A stretch of DNA of 64,000 bases from Flavobacteriales bacterium (GTDB lineage Bacteria > Bacteroidota > Bacteroidia > Flavobacteriales_E > Vicingaceae): the NCBI GenBank assembly GCA_002706365.1, contig PALM01000036.1, positions 58,740 through 122,739 on the forward strand, written 5' to 3'. Made by a program: the position numbers and the translations under genes. Under the pieces are notes generated by a model. The model was given only the letters and a program-made list of their open reading frames with translations, was not told where the DNA came from and did no database searches. Position 1 is the stretch's first letter. Each line of letters begins with the position of its first letter. Below are positions 17,721-26,800 of the stretch, piece by piece.

Positions 17721-17748
17721 GTCTAGGCTCTAGGCTCTAGACTCTATG
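17721..17748. repeat. CTAG heptamer array 2
   Basis: Four 7-bp units: TAGGCTC twice, TAGACTC, TATGATC. It lies 30 bases upstream of the DUF4442 start, the only array in the window placed upstream of a gene rather than next to a stop codon. Confidence 0.7.
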
Positions 17749-17777
17749 ATCTCCACCAAAATCTTATCTTTAAAACC

Positions 17778-18284
17778 ATGGACTTGAGATCACTAATATC
17801 TTCCTTCCCTAACTCCGCCTTCAACAGATGGAGATTGAATTTTATCCTTCATAGAGTGATTCCGTTCAATCGTCCGCACAGACTGAAGGTCATTCAGATA
17901 GATGATGAGAAGTGTAGGGTCTTATTGCCATATCGCAAGAAGAATCTAAATCACATTAAAGGGCTTCATGCTTGCGCTCAAACCACTGCGGCTGAATATG
18001 CCAGTGGATTATTCCTATTGAACCGACTGGGTTTCAAGAAGTACCGAATTATCATGAAGAAGATCTCGGCTGAGTATCACTATCAAGCTAAAACATCTGC
18101 AGTTGCAGAGTTCTCAATGAGCAATTCTGAGTTGGAAGAAAAGGTATTGAAGCCACTAGAAAGCGAGGGGAAGGTCTATATTTTATGCCAGATCGAACTA
18201 AAAGGAGAGAATGGCGATCACTTTAGTATGGTAACTACTGAGTGGCAGGTGAAAAGCTGGGATAGTGTGAAAACGAAAGTGTAA
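17778..18284 (+). CDS. DUF4442 hotdog-fold protein
   Basis: A 168-aa soluble protein of the DUF4442 family, which shares the PaaI-type hotdog thioesterase fold. The conserved block NHIKGLHACAQTTAAEYASG (about 55-74) corresponds to the active-site region of PaaI-like thioesterases, so an acyl-thioesterase activity is plausible but unproven. A near-consensus -7 element (TATCTTTA) ends 5 bases before the ATG. It stands alone, flanked on both sides by repeat-rich spacers. Confidence 0.78.
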   Translation: MDLRSLISSFPNSAFNRWRLNFILHRVIPFNRPHRLKVIQIDDEKCRVLLPYRKKNLNHIKGLHACAQTTAAEYASGLFLLNRLGFKKYRIIMKKISAEYHYQAKTSAVAEFSMSNSELEEKVLKPLESEGKVYILCQIELKGENGDHFSMVTTEWQVKSWDSVKTKV

Positions 18285-18365
18285 GAAGTACAGCTAGAGT
18301 GCCAAAGATCTTTGGGTTAGAACCTAGATTAATGATTGGAATGTAGAAATAGACTACAATTCATG

Positions 18366-18520
18366 ATTTTCCCGCAGATATCGCGGATAACACCTTTAAG
18401 TTTAGGCTATGTATTTTGCTGATCTCGCAGATTTTGATGCTTCATCTAAACTGTGTTTTGTGTTCAACTCAAATCTGCGTAATCTGCGATAACAATCTGC
18501 GGAATTCGCGGGGAAAAAAT
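18366..18520. repeat. About 155-bp imperfect inverted repeat (TCTGCG family)
   Basis: The left arm, with CCCGCAGATATCGCGGATAA and later CTCGCAGATTTTGA, is an imperfect reverse complement of the right arm, with TCAAATCTGCGTAATCTGCG and AATCTGCGGAATTCGCGGGG. The whole spacer between two convergent genes could fold into one long hairpin. Pieces of the same family appear at 59744-59790 and 59938-59955. There is no coding capacity, so this is possibly a MITE-like or REP-like element. Confidence 0.65.
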
Positions 18521-18544
18521 GCTGATTTAGAAATGTGCTGGGTT

Positions 18545-18576
18545 GTCTAGATTCTAGGCTCTAGATTCTAGACTCT
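18545..18576. repeat. CTAG heptamer array 3, overlapping the ribH 3' end
   Basis: Four to five units with 7-bp spacing (TAGATTC, TAGGCTC, TAGATTC, TAGACTC on the plus strand). Read on the minus strand it encodes the last residues of RibH (KSLESRA) and its TAG stop codon. Confidence 0.75.
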
Positions 18577-19057
18577 TCCTCAAATCCACCATCTTAATCG
18601 CAGTAACCGCAGCTTCATCGCCTTTATTGCCGAGTTTTCCGCCGGATCTAGCTCTGCTCTGTTCGATGGTGTTGTCGGTGAGTACTCCAAAGATCACGGG
18701 CTTATTGTACTTCAAGCCCACATCCTTAACCCCTTGAGATACTGCTTCACAAACAAAGTCGAAATGACGGGTTTCTCCTTGAATCACACAGCCCAGACAA
18801 ATAACCGCATCGATATCCTTAGAAGATTCTAGAATGAATTGTGCTCCCAATGGCAATTCATAACTGCCGGGCACATATTCCAATAAAAGGTCTGATTCTT
18901 CAGCTCCGTATTTGAGGAGGGTAACAAGGGCTCCTTTTTTCAATCCTTCAGTGATCTCTGCATTCCATTCAGAAACGACCAAAGCGATCTTCATCCCCTT
19001 TGCAGAGGGTATTTTATTGGGATCGTGATCAGAAAGGTTTTGATGATGGCTAGCCAT
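18554..19057 (-). CDS. ribH: 6,7-dimethyl-8-ribityllumazine synthase
   Basis: Penultimate enzyme of riboflavin synthesis; condenses the ribitylamino-uracil with 3,4-dihydroxy-2-butanone 4-phosphate. 167 aa, forming an icosahedral or pentameric shell in the family. Motifs: VVSEWNAEITEGL for ligand binding (about 27-39), VPGSYELPLGA (about 62-72), CLGCVIQGETRHFDF with the catalytic His, and FGVLTDNTIEQSRARSG. The final residues KSLESRA are encoded by a CTAG heptamer array, beyond the usual end of the family. It follows the TPR gene by 2 bases. Confidence 0.95.
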   Translation of the reverse strand: MASHHQNLSDHDPNKIPSAKGMKIALVVSEWNAEITEGLKKGALVTLLKYGAEESDLLLEYVPGSYELPLGAQFILESSKDIDAVICLGCVIQGETRHFDFVCEAVSQGVKDVGLKYNKPVIFGVLTDNTIEQSRARSGGKLGNKGDEAAVTAIKMVDLRKSLESRA

Positions 19058-19059
19058 GC

Positions 19060-19746
19060 CTATTGCACGTATGCCTCAGCTCTAGAGATAAGTTTGTCTA
19101 CATCCTGAGCTTGAGGAGAATCTTTATATTCTGTCTTGATTTCCTTGTACAAGTCCAGCGCTTTCTCATAGTCGTTCATCATCTCATAAGTTCTCGCAGC
19201 TCTCATAAGATATAGAGGAGAACTAAATTCATTCTCTGAACGCTCGGCAGCTTTAATGTAATTTGATGCCGCTTTTTTAAGATCGCCAAGTTCCAAATAG
19301 GCATCTCCAATAGCTCCCTGCGCAACGTTTCCAACCATCACATCATCACTATTGAAATCCTCAAGGGCATTGATAGCAGCTTCGTACTGACCAGTTCTCA
19401 AATAGGCAATTCCCAAATAGTAATTAGCCAAATTTGCGGCCTTAGTACCACTATACTCTTCAGTGATCTTAAGGAAACCGGCATTTGGACCATCTCCGTA
19501 GATTGCCAAATTCATGGAATCCATACCAAAGTACTGCTCTGCCATGTACATCGACTCCTGAGCTTCAACTTGTAATGGTTTAAGATAGAAAGATTGATAT
19601 GCGAAATAACCACCAACCACAATGGCTATTGCAGCCACAACAATGGTTAGAATATTCTTATTCTCTTCTACAAAGGTTTCAGTCTTACTGTATACCTCTT
19701 CTACATCGACGATCAAATCGTCATTTTGGTCTGTTTTCTTAGACAT
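19060..19746 (-). CDS. Membrane-anchored tetratricopeptide protein (YfgM-like)
   Basis: A 228-aa protein with a cytosolic acidic N-terminus, one transmembrane helix (ILTIVVAAIAIVVGGYFAY, about 33-51), and then a TPR-rich domain. Repeats are seen around 105-135, 140-170 and 178-210 (for example YYLGIAYLRTGQYEAAINAL). The topology matches YfgM-type proteins, which associate with the Sec translocon and periplasmic chaperones. It lies directly upstream of ribH and divergent from recF, a common Bacteroidota arrangement. The exact role is not known. Confidence 0.75.
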   Translation of the reverse strand: MSKKTDQNDDLIVDVEEVYSKTETFVEENKNILTIVVAAIAIVVGGYFAYQSFYLKPLQVEAQESMYMAEQYFGMDSMNLAIYGDGPNAGFLKITEEYSGTKAANLANYYLGIAYLRTGQYEAAINALEDFNSDDVMVGNVAQGAIGDAYLELGDLKKAASNYIKAAERSENEFSSPLYLMRAARTYEMMNDYEKALDLYKEIKTEYKDSPQAQDVDKLISRAEAYVQ

Positions 19747-19834
19747 CTAGCGCAAATTTTGAAGTGGCCAAAAATAAGCTTTTTTTAGCTGAGGTCAATT
19801 TTTTAAAGCAATATGTTCGCAGCTTGCCTTTACT

Positions 19835-19842
19835 TACTTTTG
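19835..19842 (+). promoter_or_regulatory. -7 promoter element for recF
   Basis: TACTTTTG, an exact TAnnTTTG match, ends 7 bases before the recF ATG, so the recF operon would have almost no leader. No clear -33 TTTG at proper spacing was seen. Confidence 0.5.
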
Positions 19843-19849
19843 TCTTCTC

Positions 19850-20953
19850 ATGTACCTAAAAAAGCTGTCGATACTCAATTTCAAGAACTACGAGGAAGCC
19901 AGTCTTGATTTTTCTACCGAAATCAACTGTTTTCTCGGGCAAAACGGCAGTGGTAAGACGAATCTTCTCGACGCCATATTCTATTTGGCCTTCTGCAAGA
20001 GCTTTTTCAATCCTTCTGATTCCCAATTGATCAAGGATGAGGAGTCGTTCTTTGTAGTAGAAGGGGAGTTTGATCGCAAAGGTGAAGCCGAGCGCATCTA
20101 TTGTGGATTGAAGAAGGGACAAAAGAAACAATTCAAGCGCAATAAGAAGCAGTATGAAAGACTTGCAGATCACATTGGTCTTGTACCACTGGTAATGATC
20201 TCTCCCTCTGATTCTCAATTGATCTCAGAAGGAAGCGAAGTGAGGAGGCGCTTTTTGGATTTGATCATCTCTCAATACGATCGCCAGTATCTCGATGAGC
20301 TGATCCAATATAATAGAGCTTTATCTCAACGAAATAGACTTTTGAAGAAGTTCATGGAGATCCGCTCTTTCGATGAAGAGAATCTTCAATTATGGGATGA
20401 GCAATTGATCAAGCATGCAAAACCCATTCACGAAGCTAGAATGAGGTTTATTGAGAGCTTTTTACCTCTATTTCAGAAGAATTACGATTACATCAGTCAG
20501 CAAAAGGAAAAAGTAGATCTGATCTATAAATCGCAATTGAGTGAGGGTGATTTTGCGGATATCCTAAAAGAGAGAAGGGAAAAGGATCGCAGAATGACCT
20601 ACAGCACTGCTGGAGTTCATAAAGATGACCTTGAATTTGGCTTAGCTGGCAAAAGTTTGAAGAAATTTGGCTCTCAGGGACAGCAAAAGACTTTTTTGTT
20701 GTCGCTAAAATTGGCACAAGCAGAATTCCTCAAAGAGGAGAAGCAAATTCCACCAATATTATTATTGGATGATATCTACGACAAGCTAGATGAGTCCAGG
20801 GTGGGAAAATTAATGGAGATCGTTCAAAAGGATTGGTTCGGACAGGTATTCATAAGTGATACCCATTTGGATCGATTGCCGAAGATCTTCGATGAATTAA
20901 AGACCGACTATCAAGCATTTGAAGTCGATCGTGGAAAAGTGAAACATGTCTGA
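19850..20953 (+). CDS. recF: DNA replication and repair protein RecF
   Basis: An SMC-like ATPase that helps load RecA at gaps during recombinational repair, 367 aa. Walker A GQNGSGKT is at 30-37. The ABC-type signature FGSQGQQKTFLLSLKLAQ appears at about 268-285 and Walker B LLLDDIYDKLDE at about 301-312. The N-terminus (MYLKKLSILNFKNYEEASLDF) is typical of the family. It starts a dense operon with DUF721 (8-base overlap), a DUF6913-like gene and dapA. Confidence 0.95.
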   Translation: MYLKKLSILNFKNYEEASLDFSTEINCFLGQNGSGKTNLLDAIFYLAFCKSFFNPSDSQLIKDEESFFVVEGEFDRKGEAERIYCGLKKGQKKQFKRNKKQYERLADHIGLVPLVMISPSDSQLISEGSEVRRRFLDLIISQYDRQYLDELIQYNRALSQRNRLLKKFMEIRSFDEENLQLWDEQLIKHAKPIHEARMRFIESFLPLFQKNYDYISQQKEKVDLIYKSQLSEGDFADILKERREKDRRMTYSTAGVHKDDLEFGLAGKSLKKFGSQGQQKTFLLSLKLAQAEFLKEEKQIPPILLLDDIYDKLDESRVGKLMEIVQKDWFGQVFISDTHLDRLPKIFDELKTDYQAFEVDRGKVKHV

Positions 20954-21230
20954 AGAAACACCTCTTAAAGAATTAATTGATAAGATGCTGCGCTCCTATG
21001 GTCTAGGGCCTAAGCTTGATCAAGTGAAGCTGATGAAGATATGGGAGGATGTTGTTGGACAAATGATATCAAGACATTGCAAGGATCTCTACTTCAAAGA
21101 GGGAACGCTTACAGTAGTTCTTGATTCGGCACCATTAAGACAAGAGCTTAGTTTGGCAAAGAGCAAACTCATCGAAAAGCTCAATCAAAAAATGGGTAAA
21201 CAAATGGTTCAAAAAATAGTGCTCAAATAA
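20946..21230 (+). CDS. DUF721 / DciA-like protein
   Basis: A 94-aa protein of the DUF721 family, which includes DciA, the loader of the replicative helicase in many bacteria that lack DnaC. Typical features are IWEDVVGQMISRHCKDLYFKEGTLTV, where the W-x3-V-G core is conserved, and SAPLRQELSLAKSKLIEKLN. It overlaps recF by 8 bases, consistent with a role in replication or repair. A helicase-loading function is inferred from the family. Confidence 0.82.
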   Translation: MSEETPLKELIDKMLRSYGLGPKLDQVKLMKIWEDVVGQMISRHCKDLYFKEGTLTVVLDSAPLRQELSLAKSKLIEKLNQKMGKQMVQKIVLK

Positions 21231-21236
21231 GCATCA

Positions 21237-21773
21237 ATGATCAAGGGAATTAGAAACTTCATCTTAAAAAGGAAGCAGTCAAAGCAGTACAGAAAAGTGC
21301 AGGTGTACAATCTTGATACTGCTAAAACTGCATTGGTACTTTACAATTTTACAACGGAATCAAGAGAAAAGGAGATCAGGGATTTTTGTCGTTTTCTAAA
21401 AGAAGAAGGAATCAAAACCAGCAGTCTAGCCTATATCTCAAAAAAGATCAAAGAAGGAGAATACGCTCCAAGAGAAGAGCTCAACTATCATTATTTCGAT
21501 AAGTCTGAACTGAATTGGTTGAGAATTCCCAAAAGCGATAATCTGAAAGGGATCATAGAAGAACGATACGATATACTAATTGATTTCAATCTGGAAGAGA
21601 GCTTTCCAATTAAGTGGATTAGCGTTTTGTCTCAGGCGTCTTTCAAGGTGGGAAGTAGTCGCGGATACAAAAGTGAAAGTTGTGACCTTTTGATGGAATT
21701 AAAGGAAGAAAGTATCGCATCTTTGCAGTCTCAATGTAAGGTATACTTGAGAATGATCAACCAAAAAAATTAA
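21237..21773 (+). CDS. Conserved hypothetical protein (DUF6913-like)
   Basis: A 178-aa soluble protein with a basic N-terminal segment (KGIRNFILKRKQSKQYRKV) and an alpha/beta body including YDILIDFNLEESFPIKWIS. It resembles a Bacteroidota-specific family that I recall as DUF6913. No catalytic motif is evident. It sits 6 bases after the DUF721 gene and 6 bases before dapA in what appears to be one operon. Confidence 0.65.
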   Translation: MIKGIRNFILKRKQSKQYRKVQVYNLDTAKTALVLYNFTTESREKEIRDFCRFLKEEGIKTSSLAYISKKIKEGEYAPREELNYHYFDKSELNWLRIPKSDNLKGIIEERYDILIDFNLEESFPIKWISVLSQASFKVGSSRGYKSESCDLLMELKEESIASLQSQCKVYLRMINQKN

Positions 21774-21779
21774 AAGCAA

Positions 21780-22661
21780 ATGGAATCACTTCACGGTGTT
21801 GGAGTAGCAATGGTTACTCCATTCGACAAAGACTTCAATGTGGATATGAAAGGGCTTGAAAAGCTCACAGAACATCTGATCAATGATGGTGCCGACTATC
21901 TTGTAGTGCAAGGAACTACCGGAGAGTCTGCCACCCTATCTGCAGAAGAAAAGACAGCAGTTTTGGATAAAATGAAAGAGGTGAATAATGGACGACTGCC
22001 AATTGTATTAGGTATAGGAGGTAACAATACTACCGCCGTATGCAAAGAGATCAAAAGTCGAGATTTAGATGGAATCAGCGCGATCTTGTCGGCTAGTCCA
22101 TACTACAACAAGCCAACCCAAGAAGGGATATACCTTCATTATGAAGCAATTTCAATAGCTTCTGAGCTTCCAATCATTCTCTATAATGTGCCCGGAAGAA
22201 CAGCTTCCAATATAACGGCTAGAACCACATTGAGACTGGCCAATGATTTTGATAATATCATCGGTATCAAGGAAGCTTCTGCAGATATGGATCAGGTGAT
22301 GGAGATCTATAACCATAAGCCAGATGATTTTTTGTTGATCTCTGGAGAGGATGGGTTGACATTCCCAATCATAGCTTGCGGTGGAGTAGGAGTGATCTCA
22401 GTTGTGGGAAATGCATTTCCAGGTGATTTCTCTAAGATGGTTCAATTGACCAAAGAAGGAAAATTAGAGGAAGCAAGAGCGATCCATTATAGATTGATCG
22501 ACTTCATAAGTTTGCTTTTTGCCGAGGGTAATCCAGGTGGAATCAAATCTGCATTGAAAGCTATGGGAATCTGTGAGGATCATATGAGGTTACCGCTGGC
22601 ACCAATAAGCAAAGAGCTAGAGGCATCGATCAAGCAGACAGTAGATGGATTGCTGAAATAG
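21780..22661 (+). CDS. dapA: 4-hydroxy-tetrahydrodipicolinate synthase
   Basis: Class I aldolase of the lysine and diaminopimelate pathway, joining pyruvate and aspartate semialdehyde. 293 aa, normal length. Motifs: GVGVAMVTPFDKDF at the N-terminus, GTTGESATLS (about 45-54), YNVPGRT with the proton-relay Tyr135, and the Schiff-base Lys164 in GIKEAS. It is the last gene of the recF operon. Confidence 0.95.
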   Translation: MESLHGVGVAMVTPFDKDFNVDMKGLEKLTEHLINDGADYLVVQGTTGESATLSAEEKTAVLDKMKEVNNGRLPIVLGIGGNNTTAVCKEIKSRDLDGISAILSASPYYNKPTQEGIYLHYEAISIASELPIILYNVPGRTASNITARTTLRLANDFDNIIGIKEASADMDQVMEIYNHKPDDFLLISGEDGLTFPIIACGGVGVISVVGNAFPGDFSKMVQLTKEGKLEEARAIHYRLIDFISLLFAEGNPGGIKSALKAMGICEDHMRLPLAPISKELEASIKQTVDGLLK

Positions 22662-22695
22662 CATAGCCTATACTTTCGAAGATTTAATAAACTAA

Positions 22696-22740
22696 ATGAA
22701 GAGCAGTCTGTTCTTCTTCAAAATATTCAACCAAGCCTAG
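22696..22740 (+). CDS. Possible 14-codon leader ORF before the efflux operon
   Basis: An ATG at 22696 opens MKSSLFFFKIFNQA, and its TAG stop directly abuts the ATG of the membrane fusion gene (TAGATG). Such an arrangement could couple translation of the leader to the efflux gene. It may be chance; there is no ribosome-binding site and no homologue is known to me. Confidence 0.25.
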   Translation: MKSSLFFFKIFNQA

Positions 22741-23859
22741 ATGAATAAGAGAAAGTGGATCATTACTCTTTCAGCGGTTTTCATTTTCGCCTTTGCAATT
22801 GTGCTGGTGAAGATCCTTCCAGAATCTCAACCAAAGGTTAATAAGAAGAACGGAGAAGGAGAAACTGCTGTTAATACTCAGATCTACCAAGCGGGAACTG
22901 TAAGCAGCGATTACAATTTAAGCGGTAGACTGATTCCCGCAGAAAGCATAGAGCTATTTGCCGAGGTAGGGGGGAAAGCCAAATGGGGCAATAAGGTATT
23001 CAAGAGTGGTACTAGCTTTAAAAATGGTGAACTTCTTCTACAAATCGACGACAGAGAAATCCGAAATAATCTACTTGCTCAAAAAAGTCAGGCAAAAAGT
23101 CTTTTGGCTTCTATGCTAGCTGATGTGAAGTTGGATTATCCTAAGGAGTATAAAATCTGGCAGAAGTATCTAGAATCCATTGATATTGAAAAAGACCTAC
23201 CTCCATTACCAAAGTCTAATGACGAGCAATTTGAATTATTCTTAGCAGGCAGGAATGTCCTTTCAAGGTACTATGAGATCAAGGAGCTTGAAACCAGATT
23301 GAAGAAATATAGAATTGAAGCTCCCTTTGAAGGTTCCCTTACTGCAGCATATGTTGATGAAGGTGCTTTAGTTCGCGTAGGACAAGCAATGGGAGAGTTT
23401 ATTAGCACAAGGGACTACGAATTGGAGGCCAGCGTGGAATTAAGCCTGATCGATCAATTGAAGATTGGAGATACCGTTGAATTCAAACAGCTTGGGAAGT
23501 CAGTGTCATACAAAGCAATTGTAGCTCGAATCAATCAAAAGGTAGATCCGGCTAGTCAGTTGGTCAAGGTTTACTTCAGTCTTAAAGATAAGCGGCTGCG
23601 TTCTGGTATTTATTTGGAAGGAAAGTATAAGAGCGGAGAGTATTCAAATGCGATGCGAATTCCTGCACAAGCTCTTTTAATGGAAAAGCAATTGTTCATA
23701 GCTAAAGAAGGAAGAGCTCAATTGCAAGAAGTTGAAGTGCTCGAAGTCAATACCAATCAAGCTGTGATTTCTGGGCTTGAAGATGGGACTAAGATTATCA
23801 TCGATCCACATAATGCTGCTTTTGAAGGCAGTAAAATCATTGAAATAGCTTCTGAATGA
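22741..23859 (+). CDS. RND efflux periplasmic adaptor (membrane fusion protein)
   Basis: A 372-aa HlyD/AcrA-type adaptor. An N-terminal membrane anchor (about 5-24) is followed by a lipoyl half (SIELFAEVGGKAKWGNKVFKSG), a short alpha-hairpin (about 100-190), the second lipoyl half (YRIEAPFEGSLTAAYVDEGALV) and a beta-barrel domain. It links the inner-membrane pump to the outer-membrane channel encoded downstream. The stop overlaps the pump gene by 4 bases. Substrate unknown; no regulator gene is adjacent upstream. Confidence 0.87.
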   Translation: MNKRKWIITLSAVFIFAFAIVLVKILPESQPKVNKKNGEGETAVNTQIYQAGTVSSDYNLSGRLIPAESIELFAEVGGKAKWGNKVFKSGTSFKNGELLLQIDDREIRNNLLAQKSQAKSLLASMLADVKLDYPKEYKIWQKYLESIDIEKDLPPLPKSNDEQFELFLAGRNVLSRYYEIKELETRLKKYRIEAPFEGSLTAAYVDEGALVRVGQAMGEFISTRDYELEASVELSLIDQLKIGDTVEFKQLGKSVSYKAIVARINQKVDPASQLVKVYFSLKDKRLRSGIYLEGKYKSGEYSNAMRIPAQALLMEKQLFIAKEGRAQLQEVEVLEVNTNQAVISGLEDGTKIIIDPHNAAFEGSKIIEIASE

Positions 23860-26800
23860 GGTCAGTAGTTAAATTCTTTGTGAAGAATGAGTTGCTGGTC
23901 AACTTGTTTATTGCGCTTATTACTATTCTTGGTTTAGTAGCATTGATGAGAATGAACTCATCTTTCTTTCCAAATGTCAAGGAGAAGTTCATCATCATTG
24001 AAGCTGTTTATCCCGGAGCTTCTCCCAGAGAAGTGGAAGAAGGGATCGTGCTAAAGGTCGAAGAGAATTTAAAAGGAGTTAGTGGTATAGACCGAATTAC
24101 TTCTACTTCTAAAGAAAATTCGGCCACTATTACTGTTGAACTATTCTCTGATCAAAATGCAGATATAGTTCTGCTGGATGTAAAGAATGCGGTTGATCAG
24201 ATCAGCAACTTCCCCGAGGGTATGGAGCGCTTGGTGACCTATGTGCAGGAAAATGAAAACTTTACTGCCAAGATCGCTATTAGTGGAGATGTTTCCCTCT
24301 CAGTACTTAAAGATAGGGCTGAGGCTTTTGAAGATGGATTAAGGGAGTTCGACAATATCTCAAAGATCCAGCTTTCCGGTTTCTCTGAAGAGGAGATCGA
24401 AGTTGCTGTAGATGAGAATAAGCTCAGATCCTATAATCTTACTTTCCAGGAGATCGCCAATGCCATAGCCAATGAAAATCTTCAGAACACAGGAGGAAGG
24501 ATAAAAGACCGTATAGAGGTGATCATCCGAGCAGATCAAAAGGAATACACCGCAAAGCAGTTGGGGAATCTAGTGGTCAGAAGTACAGATGATGGGAATG
24601 TCGTCAGGCTTTCAGATGTGGCGGAAATAATAGAAGATTGGGCTGAGACAACCAATAAGGCTTATTTCAATGAGAAGCAAGCGGTATTAGTAACTGTAAA
24701 TACGCTCAATGAAGAGAATATACTGGATGCGGCCGAGAGTGTTTTGACATATATAGATGAGTTCAATGAGCAGAATAAAGGAGTGCAAGCAGTTCTTGTT
24801 CAAGATGGTACAGTTAACCTTAAAGAGAGAATTAGTCTACTGACAGAAAATGGGATATTGGGTGCATTCCTTGTATTGATATTATTGGGAATGTTTCTGA
24901 GAATACGTTTGGCCTTTTGGGTTGCGGTGGGTATTCCCATTTCATTCTTGGGTATGTTCATTCTGCTTTCCTACATAGGAATTACCATTAACGTACTCTC
25001 TCTCTTTGGGATGATACTGGTCATTGGTATTTTGGTTGATGATGGTATTGTGATCGGGGAGAATATCTTCCAACATTATGAGGCCGGTAAACCCAAGTTC
25101 AAAGCCGTAGTTGAAGGAACTATGGAGGTAATGCCTTCTGTAATGTCTGCCCTTACGACCACTTGTATTGCCTTTTCTTTCTTCTTCTTTATTGAAGGGC
25201 GTTTGGGTGAGTTCTTTTCGGATGTAGCAGCGGTGGTGATCTGCGCTTTGGGCTTTTCAATCTTGGAGGTTTTCTTGTTTCTGCCGGCACACCTTGCTCA
25301 TGTAAAAGACTTGAATGATAATGTAGAGCCAAATAAGATCAAATTAGCAATAGAGAATTCGCTTTTGAAATTTAGAGATGTCGTTTTCACGCCGATCATT
25401 GATTTCTGTCTACGTCAAAAGTTCTTTGCCTTTATGCTGGCTCTTTCAATACTTGTTGTCACATTCGGCTCCATTGGCAAAGGCCTTATTAGAGCCACCT
25501 TCTTTCCCAATATCGAACAAACAAGTGTACAAGTAGCCTTGGAATATCCCAGTGGTACATCTGAATCGGTTACAGCTGAAGCGATGAATAAGATCGAGGC
25601 AGCTGCAAAGCTTCTAAATGCCGAATATGTAGATGAGTATGATACCGCCTTGATCAAGGATGTGGAAGTGAGATTAGGGCCCGGAAGCAATGTGGGTAAT
25701 GCCACATTCTATTTGATCGCCTCCGAATCTCGAAAGGTCAGGTCATTTGAGGTAGCAAGCGATCTAAGGAGAATAGTTGGGCCAATTCCAGGTACTCAAA
25801 AATTGAGTTTTGAATCTGCTACTCCATTTGGAAAACCTCTTAATGTGAGTTTCTCAGGTGAGAATTTTGATCGTCTGCGTGCGGCTGTGGCCGATTTTAA
25901 ATCAGAAGTCGAGAAAACAGGCTTGGTAAAAGACCTAATCACAAATGATCAAGCAGATCAGGCTGAGGTGAATCTTAGCCTGAATGAAACGGGAAGAGCA
26001 TTGGGTTTTTCCTTAAGGGAAGTAGTATCTCAAGTTAGAAGCGGTTTCTTTGGCTATGAAGCTCAGCGATTACAAAGAGGAGATGATGAAGTGAAAGTTT
26101 GGGTTCGCTACAAAATGAAAGATAGGGATAGACTGCAGGATCTGGAGAATATGAGAATTCTCTCTGCTTCTGGAGAAAAGGTACCCTTGAATATGATTGC
26201 CAATATAGAGCCTGTGAATGGTTTGCTGGCGATAAATCACTTAGAAGGGAAGCGACAGATCAATTTGCAGGGGGAGTTAGCCAATTTCGAAATCTCATCA
26301 ACAGAGATGATCTCAAATGTTTCTGAAGATGTTTTTCCAATTATTAGGAAGCGTTATCCAGACGTGAAGGTAGAATTCGACGGTCAACAAAGAGATACAG
26401 CTAAATTGGGTAAGTCGGTCCAAAGGGCAGGCCCAATTATTTTGATACTGATATTTAGTATGATGGTGATCACCTTCAGATCGGTAAGTCAGGCTGCCTC
26501 CTTAATGCTCATCATTCCTTTTGGCGTAGTTGGAGCTGCCTGGGGCCACTTTGTGCACGATGCACCAATGAGCGTACTATCTTTCCTTGGTTTTATTGCT
26601 CTAATTGGCGTGATCATTAATGATGGATTGGTTTATGTGGCCACCTTCAATAATTACTTGCAGGATGGTAAGAAGTTCGACGAGGCATTGAGAGCAACCT
26701 CAATTTCGCGTTTTAGACCAATATTCCTGACCACGGTTACCACAACGGCAGGACTAGCGCCATTGATCTTTGAGAAGAGTTTCCAGGCACAGTTCTTAAT

